A stretch of 64,000 bases of DNA, from positions 2,022,580 to 2,086,579 of the forward strand of contig NZ_KE150413.1 of the NCBI RefSeq assembly GCF_000411255.1. The letters are read 5' to 3'. This document shows positions 54,243 through 62,743 of the stretch, one piece after another (position 1 is the first letter of the stretch; each line of letters starts with the position of its first letter). The DNA comes from Paenibacillus sp. HGH0039. GTDB lineage: Bacteria; Bacillota; Bacilli; Paenibacillales; NBRC-103111. A program made the position numbers and the translations under genes. The notes beneath the pieces are model-generated. The model searched no databases and was not told the DNA's origin. It saw nothing but the letters and a program-made list of their open reading frames with translations.

Positions 54243-54266
54243 AATTCTTACTAAACTTATAGGATT
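54243..54266 (+). promoter_or_regulatory. Candidate CymR-type operator
   Basis: AATTCTTA-ctaaactt-ATAGGATT, an imperfect inverted repeat immediately downstream of the predicted transcript start, where a repressor would block elongation or initiation. It resembles CymR sites of Bacillus sulfur genes by eye; no matrix was scored. Confidence 0.45.
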
Positions 54267-54370
54267 TGTTTATTTTGTCCACCGGATCACCGGAGACGCG
54301 AAAAAAAAGTTCAGTAGGGAATGTGAAAAGTTAGACAACGAGGTGCCAAATTCGAAAGGGGTATATTTAC

Positions 54371-55465
54371 ATGGCTGCTTTAAAATCGCATTCTTTCAAA
54401 AGGGTTCTCGGACGCTCCGTTTCCGTCCTTGCCCTGACTTCGCTGCTAACCGGTTTGACCGCATGCGGCGGAGGAAACGAAACAACATCTACGAAAACGG
54501 GAACCGAAAACGGCGGCTCCGCACCAAAATCGGTCGAACTGCTTAATGTATCTTATGACCCGACGAGAGAACTGTACCAGGCATACAACGAAGCATTCAT
54601 CAAGTACTGGAAAGAAAAGAAAGGCCAGACCGTAACGGTCAGCCAGTCTCACGGCGGTTCGGGCAAACAAGCCCGCTCGGTCATCGACGGACTGGAAGCG
54701 GACGTGGTTACGCTTGCGCTGGCTTACGATATCGATCAGGTTCAAGCGGCGGGTCTTATTGATAAAGGCTGGGAAACGGAATTAAAAGATAACAGCACTC
54801 CATACACATCCACGATCGTATTTCTCGTACGCAAAGGCAATCCGAAAGGAATCAAGGACTGGGACGATCTCATCAAGCCCGGCGTTTCCGTCATCACCCC
54901 CAATCCGAAAACTTCCGGCGGAGCGCGCTGGAACTACGTGGCGGCCTGGGGCTACGCGCTCAAGAAAAACAACAACGACGAGGCCAAAGCCAAGGAATTC
55001 GTCACCCAATTGTTCAAAAATGCGCCGGTGCTCGGAACGGGAGCGCGCGATTCAACGACTACCTTCGTGGAAAGAGGACTCGGCGACGTCCTGATCGCGT
55101 GGGAGAACGAAGCCTACCTGTCGCTAAACGAGCTGGGCAAGGATAAGTTCGAGATCGTGACGCCTTCGATCAGCGTGCTGGCGGAGCCTCCGGTAGCGGT
55201 AGTCGACAAGAACGCCGACAAGAAAGGCACGAAAGAAGTGGCCCAGGCTTATCTGGACTACCTGTATACGGAGGAAGGACAGAAAATCGCCGCGAAAAAT
55301 TACTACCGGCCGCGTCTGGAATCCGTTGCGAAGCAGTACGAAAATCAATTCAAGCAAGTGAACCTGTTTAAAATCGACGATCCTGAATTCGGCGGCTGGG
55401 CCAAAGTCCAGAAAACACACTTCGCCGACGGCGGCGTATTCGACCAGATTTACAAACCGAAATAA
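54371..55465 (+). CDS. Sulfate ABC transporter substrate-binding lipoprotein
   Basis: 364 aa. The signal region ends in LTGLTAC, a lipobox, so it is lipid-anchored outside the membrane. [20 protein letters not shown] and TLALAYDID and [12 protein letters not shown] are characteristic of the sulfate/thiosulfate-binding Sbp/CysP family. AAAGGGG precedes the ATG. It leads the cysTWA genes. Confidence 0.93.
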   Translation: MAALKSHSFKRVLGRSVSVLALTSLLTGLTACGGGNETTSTKTGTENGGSAPKSVELLNVSYDPTRELYQAYNEAFIKYWKEKKGQTVTVSQSHGGSGKQARSVIDGLEADVVTLALAYDIDQVQAAGLIDKGWETELKDNSTPYTSTIVFLVRKGNPKGIKDWDDLIKPGVSVITPNPKTSGGARWNYVAAWGYALKKNNNDEAKAKEFVTQLFKNAPVLGTGARDSTTTFVERGLGDVLIAWENEAYLSLNELGKDKFEIVTPSISVLAEPPVAVVDKNADKKGTKEVAQAYLDYLYTEEGQKIAAKNYYRPRLESVAKQYENQFKQVNLFKIDDPEFGGWAKVQKTHFADGGVFDQIYKPK

Positions 55466-55534
55466 TTATGCGTGCCCGGGTGCGACGGTACAAACCGGCA
55501 CCACTCGGTCTGCGATCAAGGGGACGTGTTCGCA

Positions 55535-56368
55535 ATGGGAAGACGAAACAAAACGAAACGTATTTTACCCGGGTTCGGCTTGTCGATGGGCTTTACGGTG
55601 CTTTACTTGAGCCTGCTCGTGCTTTTCCCGCTTTCCGCGGTCGTGTGGAAAACGACGGGGCTGACCTTCGACCAGTTCTGGCAGGCAGTTACCGATGAAC
55701 GGGTGGTCGCTTCCTACAAGCTCAGCTTCGGAGCTTCTTTAGCGGCAGCGCTGGTCAACACCGTATTCGGCCTGCTCGTGGCCTGGGTGCTTGTGCGCTA
55801 CCGCTTTCCGGGCAAGCGATTCGTCGACGCGCTGGTCGACATGCCCTTCGCGCTTCCGACGGCCGTGGCCGGCATCGCGCTGACAAGCCTGTATGCCGAC
55901 AACGGCTGGATCGGCAGCCTGCTCGCTCCGCTCGGCATCAAGGCGGCGTATTCGCCGCTTGGCATCATCATCGCGCTCACGTTTATCGGGCTTCCGTTCG
56001 TGGTCCGCACCGTGCAGCCTGTGCTGCAGGAGCTGGAGCACGAAACGGAAGAGGCCGCCGTGAGCCTCGGCGCTTCACGCTGGCGTACGTTCCGCCGCGT
56101 CATTTTCCCGCAGCTGGTGCCCGCGCTGCTGGCGGGGTTCACCCTCGCCTTCGCCCGGGCGATCGGCGAGTACGGCTCCGTCGTCTTCATTTCCGGCAAC
56201 ATGCCGATGAAGACGGAGATTACGCCGCTGCTCATCATGACGAAGCTCGAGCAGTACGACTATGCCGGGGCGACGGCCATTGCTCTGGTCATGCTGATCC
56301 TCTCGTTCGTGCTGCTGCTCGTCACCAACGCGCTGCAAATGAAATCCAACCGGCGGGTGAGCGGATGA
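55535..56368 (+). CDS. cysT: Sulfate ABC transporter permease CysT
   Basis: 277 aa with six membrane helices and the EAA-type loop [20 protein letters not shown] and [13 protein letters not shown] that contacts CysA. The [15 protein letters not shown] segment is diagnostic of CysT. ATG 55535 follows AAGGGG; the frame is open back to 55472 but has no site. It lies 69 bases after the binding-protein gene. Confidence 0.93.
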   Translation: MGRRNKTKRILPGFGLSMGFTVLYLSLLVLFPLSAVVWKTTGLTFDQFWQAVTDERVVASYKLSFGASLAAALVNTVFGLLVAWVLVRYRFPGKRFVDALVDMPFALPTAVAGIALTSLYADNGWIGSLLAPLGIKAAYSPLGIIIALTFIGLPFVVRTVQPVLQELEHETEEAAVSLGASRWRTFRRVIFPQLVPALLAGFTLAFARAIGEYGSVVFISGNMPMKTEITPLLIMTKLEQYDYAGATAIALVMLILSFVLLLVTNALQMKSNRRVSG

Positions 56369-56390
56369 CCGCGAAAGGAGCTGAAGCAAC

Positions 56391-57302
56391 ATGGCAGGCA
56401 ATGTAGCTGCAAATTTGAGCGGGCCTTCCTCGGAACCGGCGAAGCATATCACCGAGCCCCGGGCCGTCCAGTGGCTTCTGATCGGGGGAGCCCTGCTGTT
56501 TCTCGCCCTGCTTCTGGTGCTGCCGCTGGCGACGATTTTTATCCAGGCGTTCAAAAAAGGCACCGAAGTCTATCTGGCGGCTCTGACCCAAAAGGAGGCA
56601 TGGGCGGCCATCCGGCTGACGCTGACGACAGCGGCCATTGCCGTTCCCCTGAACGTGGTGTTCGGCGTGGCGGCCGCCTGGGCAATCACGAAGTTTAAAT
56701 TCCGCGGCAAGAACGTGCTGGTTACGCTGATCGACCTTCCGTTCGCCATTTCGCCCGTCATTGCCGGTCTCATGTTTATCCTGCTGTTCGGGACGAAAGG
56801 CTGGTTCGGTCCGTGGCTGGCCGATCACGATCTCAAGATCGTGTTTGCCCTGCCGGGCATCGTGCTCGCGACCGTGTTCATCACCTTCCCGTTCGTTGCC
56901 AGAGAACTGATTCCGCTTATGCAGGCCCAGGGCACGCAGGAGGAAGAAGCGGCGGCCACACTGGGCGCCAAGGGCTGGCGCATTTTCTGGAAAGTGACCC
57001 TCCCCAACATCAAGTGGGGACTGCTGTACGGAATCATTTTATGTAATGCGAGAGCGATGGGGGAGTTCGGGGCCGTTTCGGTCGTTTCGGGTCATATCCG
57101 GGGCAAGACGAATACCGTTCCGCTCCATATCGAAATTTTATACAACGAATATCAATTTTCGGCTGCATTTGCGGTTGCTTCCCTGCTCGTCATGCTGGCC
57201 GTGCTGACGCTGATCGTGAAAAGTCTGGCCGAATGGAAGTTCCACCAGTCCAACCGGCAGCAAACCGATTCCGGCTTAAACCACATAACGGAGGGGAGCT
57301 AA
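56391..57302 (+). CDS. cysW: Sulfate ABC transporter permease CysW
   Basis: 303 aa with an N-terminal extension of about 25 residues, six membrane helices and the loop [20 protein letters not shown]. The [20 protein letters not shown] segment identifies CysW. AAAGGAG precedes the ATG; cysA follows after 3 bases. Confidence 0.94.
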   Translation: MAGNVAANLSGPSSEPAKHITEPRAVQWLLIGGALLFLALLLVLPLATIFIQAFKKGTEVYLAALTQKEAWAAIRLTLTTAAIAVPLNVVFGVAAAWAITKFKFRGKNVLVTLIDLPFAISPVIAGLMFILLFGTKGWFGPWLADHDLKIVFALPGIVLATVFITFPFVARELIPLMQAQGTQEEEAAATLGAKGWRIFWKVTLPNIKWGLLYGIILCNARAMGEFGAVSVVSGHIRGKTNTVPLHIEILYNEYQFSAAFAVASLLVMLAVLTLIVKSLAEWKFHQSNRQQTDSGLNHITEGS

Positions 57303-57305
57303 CCC

Positions 57306-58361
57306 ATGCACATCAGTGTAAGAGGAATTAACAAGTCATTCGGCTCCTACGAAGCCGCCAAAAATATTTCGTTCGACATTGAGCAGGGCAAGCTGATCGG
57401 CCTTCTGGGCCCGAGCGGAGGAGGCAAAACGACGATCCTCCGCATGCTTGCCGGACTGGAGTCGCCCGATTCTGGAGAGATTCTGTTCCACGGCGAAAAG
57501 GTGAATGGCCTTATGCCGCAGGAACGCCATATCGGGTTTGTTTTCCAGAACTATGCGCTGTTCAAGCACATGTCCGTGTACGACAACATCGCTTTCGGCC
57601 TCCAGGTGCAGAAGCGCGGCAAAGCGGAGATCCGCACCCGCGTCCATGAGCTGCTGCAGCTGACCGGCCTGGCGGGGCTTGAGAAGCGTCTGCCGCATCA
57701 GCTTTCAGGCGGCCAGCGCCAGCGGGTGGCTTTCGCCCGGGCGCTCGCTCCCGAGCCTCAGCTGCTCCTGCTGGATGAACCGTTCGCGGCCATTGACGCG
57801 AAAGTCCGCAAGGAGCTGCGCAGCTGGCTGCGGGAAATGATTTCCCGGGTCGGCATCACGACGATCTTCGTCACCCACGACCAGGAAGAAGCGGTCGAGG
57901 TAGCCGACGAAATCATGATCGTCAACAAAGGCCGGATCGAGCAGAAAGGCTCGCCGATCGACATTTACCGCGAACCGCTGACTCCGTTCGTCGCTTCCTT
58001 TATCGGCGAATCTTCGCCGCTGGAGGAAGCCGGCTCCCTGATCGGGTTCGCCGAAGCGGGCGACGCGTCCGCTATCGTCCGGCCCGAGTTCGTGGAGATC
58101 GGGCTGCCCGGTGAAATCAGCCGCCAGACGGCATCGGCGGAGGCCGTTGTCAGAAGCACCTATTTCCGCGGATCAAACTGGCAGGTCGAAGTGGAAAGCG
58201 GACCTTACCGGCTGGTTGGTTACCGTTCGCTGGAACTGCCCCAGTTGGAAGCGGGGGACCATGTCCATGTTCTGGTCCACCGACTGTACATCTTCGACGG
58301 CAATGAGACAAGAACCGTTGAAAATGCCTTAAAAAACGATCCCATGCCGGTTCATATCTGA
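57306..58361 (+). CDS. cysA: Sulfate/thiosulfate ABC transporter ATPase CysA
   Basis: 351 aa. It has Walker A LGPSGGGKTT, Q-loop FVFQNYALF, signature LSGGQRQRV, Walker B LLLLDEPFAAID and H-loop THDQEEA, followed by a C-terminal TOBE-like region (about 265-345). It powers sulfate import with CysT, CysW and the lipoprotein. The gap to cysW is only 3 bases. Confidence 0.95.
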   Translation: MHISVRGINKSFGSYEAAKNISFDIEQGKLIGLLGPSGGGKTTILRMLAGLESPDSGEILFHGEKVNGLMPQERHIGFVFQNYALFKHMSVYDNIAFGLQVQKRGKAEIRTRVHELLQLTGLAGLEKRLPHQLSGGQRQRVAFARALAPEPQLLLLDEPFAAIDAKVRKELRSWLREMISRVGITTIFVTHDQEEAVEVADEIMIVNKGRIEQKGSPIDIYREPLTPFVASFIGESSPLEEAGSLIGFAEAGDASAIVRPEFVEIGLPGEISRQTASAEAVVRSTYFRGSNWQVEVESGPYRLVGYRSLELPQLEAGDHVHVLVHRLYIFDGNETRTVENALKNDPMPVHI

Positions 58362-58403
58362 TCCGGACCTCACAGAAGCGCACTTGCAGAAAGGACTAGG
58401 GCT

Positions 58404-59237
58404 ATGGAACATCACATCACAATCCCGAGCGGGGATTTGGAACTGGCAGCTACGCTGCACTATCCGACGGACGGGGAGGGCGCCGACTGCCGAGGAGGCG
58501 CGGGCAAATGGCCGGTTGTCATTATCTGCCACGGCTTTATCGGCAACCGGATCGGCGTCGACCGGCTGTTCGTCAAGACGGCGCGGGCTTTGAGCAGCCA
58601 GGGCTACATGGTGCTCCGCTTCGATTACGGCGGCTGCGGCGAAAGCACCGGCGATTACGGAGCGGGAGGACTCGATCCGATGATCGCCCAGACCCGCCGG
58701 GTGCTGGATTACGCGCTAAGCCTGGACTGCGTGGATCCCGGAAGCGTGACGCTGCTGGGTCACAGCCTAGGCGGTGCGGTCGCCCTGCTGACCGCCGCTT
58801 CCGACCACCGCGTGCGGACCCTGGTGATGTGGTCGGCCGTAGCCCACCCGCACAATGACATTGTACGAATTGTAGGCAAGGAAGCTTATCGCCAGCTGGA
58901 GCCTGACAAAGGCATCGACTATCAGGGGTATCTGCTTACCCCGGCTTTTTTCGACTCTCTCTCCAAGCATCAACCGTTCGAGCAGCTGCGCAAATTCGGG
59001 GGAGATGTTCTCATCGCACACGGCACGGCGGACGAAGACATACCGGTAGATTACGCCCCGCTTTATCAAAAAATGTTCTGGCTCCGGGCTGACGGACGCT
59101 GTGATCTGGAACTCATCTTCCAGGCCGACCATACGTTCTCGAACCGGGACGCCACCTTTACTTTAATAGGCAAAACGTCCGCTTGGCTGGTAGACCTGCA
59201 GAAGCGTAAAAAAGAATGGTACGATTGGATGATTTGA
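58404..59237 (+). CDS. Alpha/beta hydrolase
   Basis: 277 aa. Oxyanion-hole region ICHGFIGNR, nucleophile elbow LGHSLGGAVAL (Ser), a likely acid in HGTADEDIPVDY and His in FQADHTFSN. It is soluble and resembles the S9-like/dienelactone hydrolase group. It begins 42 bases after cysA and lies 25 bases before the YezD-like gene, so it belongs to the sulfate operon. A role in releasing sulfur from an ester is possible but unsupported. Confidence 0.88.
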   Translation: MEHHITIPSGDLELAATLHYPTDGEGADCRGGAGKWPVVIICHGFIGNRIGVDRLFVKTARALSSQGYMVLRFDYGGCGESTGDYGAGGLDPMIAQTRRVLDYALSLDCVDPGSVTLLGHSLGGAVALLTAASDHRVRTLVMWSAVAHPHNDIVRIVGKEAYRQLEPDKGIDYQGYLLTPAFFDSLSKHQPFEQLRKFGGDVLIAHGTADEDIPVDYAPLYQKMFWLRADGRCDLELIFQADHTFSNRDATFTLIGKTSAWLVDLQKRKKEWYDWMI

Positions 59238-59262
59238 ATCGAGGGTAGAGAGGATGAGAATT

Positions 59263-59484
59263 ATGGCCAAACCTGTTGAACTGAATGAAGTCTGGATTGA
59301 CCGGATCATTCAAAGCATTAACGGATTGGAGTACGGAACCGTTCAAATCATTATTCATGACGGCCGGGTCGCTCAAATCGAGCGGACGGAACGGAAACGT
59401 TTCGACAATGAGACGAAGCGGAGCGCGGCCGGCGCCGATGCCAAGCTGCATATCGAACGCAAAGCGAGCGACGGCAGGGGATAG
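59263..59484 (+). CDS. YezD-family (DUF2292) protein
   Basis: 73 aa. WIDRIIQSINGLEYGTVQII then IHDGRVAQIERTE fits the DUF2292/YezD pattern (short, Y-G-x-V-x-I-x-I-H-D-G-x-V-x-Q-I). Such genes are commonly found with sulfur uptake genes. ATG 59263 lies nine bases after GAGAGG; ATG 59254 abuts it. A terminator follows. Confidence 0.82.
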   Translation: MAKPVELNEVWIDRIIQSINGLEYGTVQIIIHDGRVAQIERTERKRFDNETKRSAAGADAKLHIERKASDGRG

Positions 59485-59515
59485 CCTCCTTTTTCCTGAA
59501 TCGTGTACGTAATGA

Positions 59516-59549
59516 AGACCTGTTATCCATGGGGATAACGGGTCTTTTT
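59516..59549 (+). terminator. Terminator of the sulfate operon
   Basis: GACCTGTTATCC - ATGG - GGATAACGGGTC (one G-U pair) followed by T5. Confidence 0.85.
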
Positions 59550-59706
59550 CGTCGAAAGGGCTTGAAACGAACCTGTATGGGAAATAATGTTAGATATGGG
59601 AATCGTAAAAGGTGCGGCCGTTCAGGCACGAAATAAATTCAGCGTGAAGTCTATCTCAATCCATGATACAATTCTTGATTAGCGGCAAGGAAAGGACTGG
59701 AATTGA

Positions 59707-61014
59707 TTGGACAAGGCAGAAGCATGGTTTAAATTAAAAGAACGCCAGACGACGATCGGGACGGAAGTGCTGGCGGGATGTACGACGTTTATGACGATGG
59801 CGTTCGTGGTGATCGTGAATCCCGGCATTTTAAGCGCATCGGGCATGGATTTTCATGCGGTGTTCATCGCAACGATCCTGACGACTATATTTTCGACGCT
59901 CATTATCGCACTGGCGGGCAACTACCCGATCGTCATAGCTCCAGGCATGGGCATCAATGCGTTCTTTGCCTTCGGCGTCGTCCAGGGAGCGGGGGTATCC
60001 TGGCAGGTAGCGCTGGGCTCCGTATTTTTGGCCGGACTTCTATTTATGCTGATTTCACTCAGCCGGCACGGCCGGTTGTTGATCGAATCCATTCCGGCCT
60101 CGTTAAAATATGCGATTACAGCCGGTACGGGATTGTTTATTTGTTTTGTAGGGCTGCAAAACGCCAAGCTGATCGTCGCTTCACCGGATACGCTCGTCAC
60201 AATCGGAAGTCTGCACGAGCCGGCGGCTCTGCTGTCCGTTATCGGACTTGTGCTCACACTGGTCTTGATGTCGTACCGCGTCCGTGCGGCGCTTTTTATC
60301 GGAATGCTGCTGACGGCCGCGATCGGCTGGCTGATGGGGCTGCTGATTTTACCGGATCACTGGTTCGCCTGGCCCGGAACGATGACGGGAACGTTTATGC
60401 AGATGGACGTGAAAGGTGTATTCGAGCAGGGACTGTTTGCCGTTACGTTTACGTTTCTGCTGATCTCGGTGTTCGATACGACCGGAACATTGGTCAGTCT
60501 GGCGGAGCAGGCGGGACTCATGAAAAACGGCGTTTTTCCCCGTTCCCGAAGCGCGCTTATGGCGAACGCTGCCGGCGTTACGGCCGGTGCCGTAATGGGG
60601 ACAAGCCCGGTTACGACGCTGATCGAGTCGGGCTCAGGAATAGCCGCAGGGGGCCGGACGGGCTTAACGGCGGTCGTCACCTGCGCGCTGCTGGCCGCCA
60701 CGTCGTTTTTGGCTCCCGTGGTGGAAACGCTGGCTAACCTGCCATCGGTTACGGCGCCCGCGCTGATTGTGGTCGGGTATTATATGATTACCGATCTGCT
60801 GCATATCGACTGGAAAGATTTCGAAGAATCTTTCCCCGCTTTTCTCGTTCTTGTTACGATGCCGCTGACGTACAGTGTATCGACGAGCATCGGAATCGGG
60901 TTTATTTTTTACATTGTGCTGAAGGCGGCCCGGGGACGGTTCAAGGAAATCCATCCTGTGCTTTACGTGTTCGCTGCGCTGTTTATCGTGCAGATCGGAT
61001 TTTTCCACGGCTGA
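59707..61014 (+). CDS. NCS2-family purine permease (AzgA/PbuG-like)
   Basis: 435 aa with about 12-14 membrane helices. [32 protein letters not shown] and [22 protein letters not shown] are diagnostic of the AzgA-like hypoxanthine/guanine/adenine transporter subgroup. The start is TTG 59707 after AAAGGA; there is no nearby in-frame ATG. It is monocistronic or linked with the hydrolase that follows after 38 bases. No purine riboswitch was seen upstream. Confidence 0.92.
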   Translation: MDKAEAWFKLKERQTTIGTEVLAGCTTFMTMAFVVIVNPGILSASGMDFHAVFIATILTTIFSTLIIALAGNYPIVIAPGMGINAFFAFGVVQGAGVSWQVALGSVFLAGLLFMLISLSRHGRLLIESIPASLKYAITAGTGLFICFVGLQNAKLIVASPDTLVTIGSLHEPAALLSVIGLVLTLVLMSYRVRAALFIGMLLTAAIGWLMGLLILPDHWFAWPGTMTGTFMQMDVKGVFEQGLFAVTFTFLLISVFDTTGTLVSLAEQAGLMKNGVFPRSRSALMANAAGVTAGAVMGTSPVTTLIESGSGIAAGGRTGLTAVVTCALLAATSFLAPVVETLANLPSVTAPALIVVGYYMITDLLHIDWKDFEESFPAFLVLVTMPLTYSVSTSIGIGFIFYIVLKAARGRFKEIHPVLYVFAALFIVQIGFFHG

Positions 61015-61052
61015 TCCCCGTCCCGCTCAAACCGAAAAACAAGGGTGATCGG

Positions 61053-62006
61053 ATGAAGGAAACACATTTTCATTTAAACGAAGAGACGGAGATGCCTGTC
61101 TTTGTTTACCGGTGGGAGCCGGAACGGGGCACTCCCCTTCGAGGCGTCGTACAGATCGCGCACGGCATGGCGGAACATGCGCTGCGCTACAAGCGGTTTG
61201 CGGAGAAGCTCACGGCCCGCGGTTATATCGTCTACGCGAGTGACCACAGGGGGCACGGAAGAACGGCCGCCCATAAGAACGACTTGGGATACCCGGGACC
61301 GGACGGGTTCGCGGGGATGACCGACGATATGATCGATCTGGGCAGACGGATACACGAGGAACAGGGCGGGCTGCCACTGTATCTGATCGGGCACAGCATG
61401 GGATCGTTCCTTTCCCAGAAAGTCATGTACCGGGCTCCGCAGCTTTATGAAGGCGTGGCTCTTCTCGGGACGAACGGACCGAAGGGCGCGATTTTGAAAG
61501 CTGGCATTCTGCTGGCGAAAATGCTCGTTTCCCGCAGCGGTGACCGCGCCCGCAGCAGGTTCCTGAGCCACACGGCGCTCGGCAGCTTTAACCGGCCTTT
61601 CCGTCCGAACCGGACGGAATTCGACTGGCTCAGCACGGACGAGGCGGAGGTCGATAAATTCGTGAAAGATCCGCTTTGCGGGTACATCTGCACAACGGGA
61701 TTTTTTAAAGACTTTTTTATCCATCTGTCCGATATTCATCTGAAACGTCATATGCGGAGCATTCCGAAACACCTTCCGGTCCTGCTTCTAGCCGGTGATA
61801 AAGATCCCGTCGGCGGGCAGGGCAAGGGCGTGAGACGTCTTGCGGCCTTGTACCGTAAACTGGGGCTGGAGCAGGTGGACTGCAAGCTGTATGAGAACAA
61901 ACGTCACGAGATTTTGAACGAAGTGAACCGCGAAGAAGTGATGGAAGACGTGATAAGCTGGCTCGATTCTTCCCGTGGCCTGATTAAAGAACCCGTTACA
62001 TCCTGA
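61053..62006 (+). CDS. Alpha/beta hydrolase (monoglyceride lipase-like)
   Basis: 317 aa. VQIAHGMAEHALRYKRFAEK, YASDHRGHGRT, nucleophile elbow IGHSMGSFLSQ, acid in LAGDKDPVG and His in ENKRHEILNE. This pattern fits monoacylglycerol lipase/lysophospholipase-type enzymes such as Bacillus YtpA. AAGGGTGATC is the ribosome binding site. A terminator lies just after the stop. Confidence 0.9.
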   Translation: MKETHFHLNEETEMPVFVYRWEPERGTPLRGVVQIAHGMAEHALRYKRFAEKLTARGYIVYASDHRGHGRTAAHKNDLGYPGPDGFAGMTDDMIDLGRRIHEEQGGLPLYLIGHSMGSFLSQKVMYRAPQLYEGVALLGTNGPKGAILKAGILLAKMLVSRSGDRARSRFLSHTALGSFNRPFRPNRTEFDWLSTDEAEVDKFVKDPLCGYICTTGFFKDFFIHLSDIHLKRHMRSIPKHLPVLLLAGDKDPVGGQGKGVRRLAALYRKLGLEQVDCKLYENKRHEILNEVNREEVMEDVISWLDSSRGLIKEPVTS

Positions 62007-62009
62007 GGA

Positions 62010-62042
62010 GCAGACCGGACCGCGAGAGCGGTCTGTTTTTTT
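62010..62042 (+). terminator. Terminator after the second hydrolase
   Basis: CAGACCG - loop - CGGTCTG stem with T7. Confidence 0.82.
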
Positions 62043-62127
62043 AGTTGCCGGTCGTATAATCAGGGCTTAACAAAAATACCAAATAAAGGTATTATAGAAT
62101 CATCTAATCAGGGATGTGATCTTCATA

Positions 62128-62619
62128 ATGGTTACCGACACGGTAGCGGGGCTGCTTTTATTCGGGGTCGTGGCCTGGAAGTCGTATCAAGCTCGGAAGG
62201 CGTTTAAGAAGGTAGGGATTGTGGTGGCGAAGGGCCCGATGTATCCTCTCGAATTCTGGATTTTTGCCGCCGGTATGATTATTCTTTTTTGGATCTTCGG
62301 TAAGCTGAGTTTGTGGTTTGCCGCATTTTCCGGCTTTGTGTTCTATCTGGAATGGCTTAAACGTTTTTATTTGGGCACGGAGGGGCTCAAGGCCGGGACG
62401 AAATTTTACGAGCGCAGCAGGCTGATCACGTACGAGGTCGCGGAAGGAAACGGCCCCGTGATCGATATTATCGTAGCGGGCGCGATGGACCCTGTCCGGC
62501 TGTCCTGCAAGGAGCGAGATTTTGCCATCCTGAAGGAGCAGATCGTCCGGTATTTCGAAGAGAAGCCGGATGGCCCTCAGACGGCGGACACGGGAAGAGG
62601 GAAGATTTCCGCGGTGTGA
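62128..62619 (+). CDS. Small two-helix membrane protein of unknown function
   Basis: 163 aa. One helix near the N-terminus and two close hydrophobic segments (EFWIFAAGMIILFWIFGKLS and LWFAAFSGFVFYLEWL), then a cytosolic ~90-residue domain (GTEGLKAGTKFYERSRLITY). ATG 62128 lies seven bases after GGGATGTGATC, a close match to the 16S anti-Shine-Dalgarno. No family is named with confidence. Confidence 0.7.
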   Translation: MVTDTVAGLLLFGVVAWKSYQARKAFKKVGIVVAKGPMYPLEFWIFAAGMIILFWIFGKLSLWFAAFSGFVFYLEWLKRFYLGTEGLKAGTKFYERSRLITYEVAEGNGPVIDIIVAGAMDPVRLSCKERDFAILKEQIVRYFEEKPDGPQTADTGRGKISAV

Positions 62620-62652
62620 GATGGGGAAGCATGTAACGGGAAAGCAGATAGG

Positions 62653-62713
62653 AAAAAACGTCCTGCAGTTGACCGGTGAGAGTTCGGGGTCGCTGCAGGA
62701 CGTTTTATTTTTT
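62653..62713. terminator. Bidirectional terminator between membrane protein and aldehyde dehydrogenase
   Basis: AAAACGTCCTGCAG / CTGCAGGACGTTTT stem around a 26-base loop, with T-rich flanks on both strands. Confidence 0.85.
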
Positions 62714-62743
62714 AACGGAAGGCCGTTGTTTTTCGCCTTAGGG

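Larger units (their letters stand above)
54041..54370. other. Regulatory interval upstream of the sulfate operon
   Basis: 330 bases, AT-rich in the middle. It holds the strong rightward promoter and the putative CymR site described separately; the 110 bases to their right form the leader. No ORF with a ribosome binding site is present. Confidence 0.6.
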
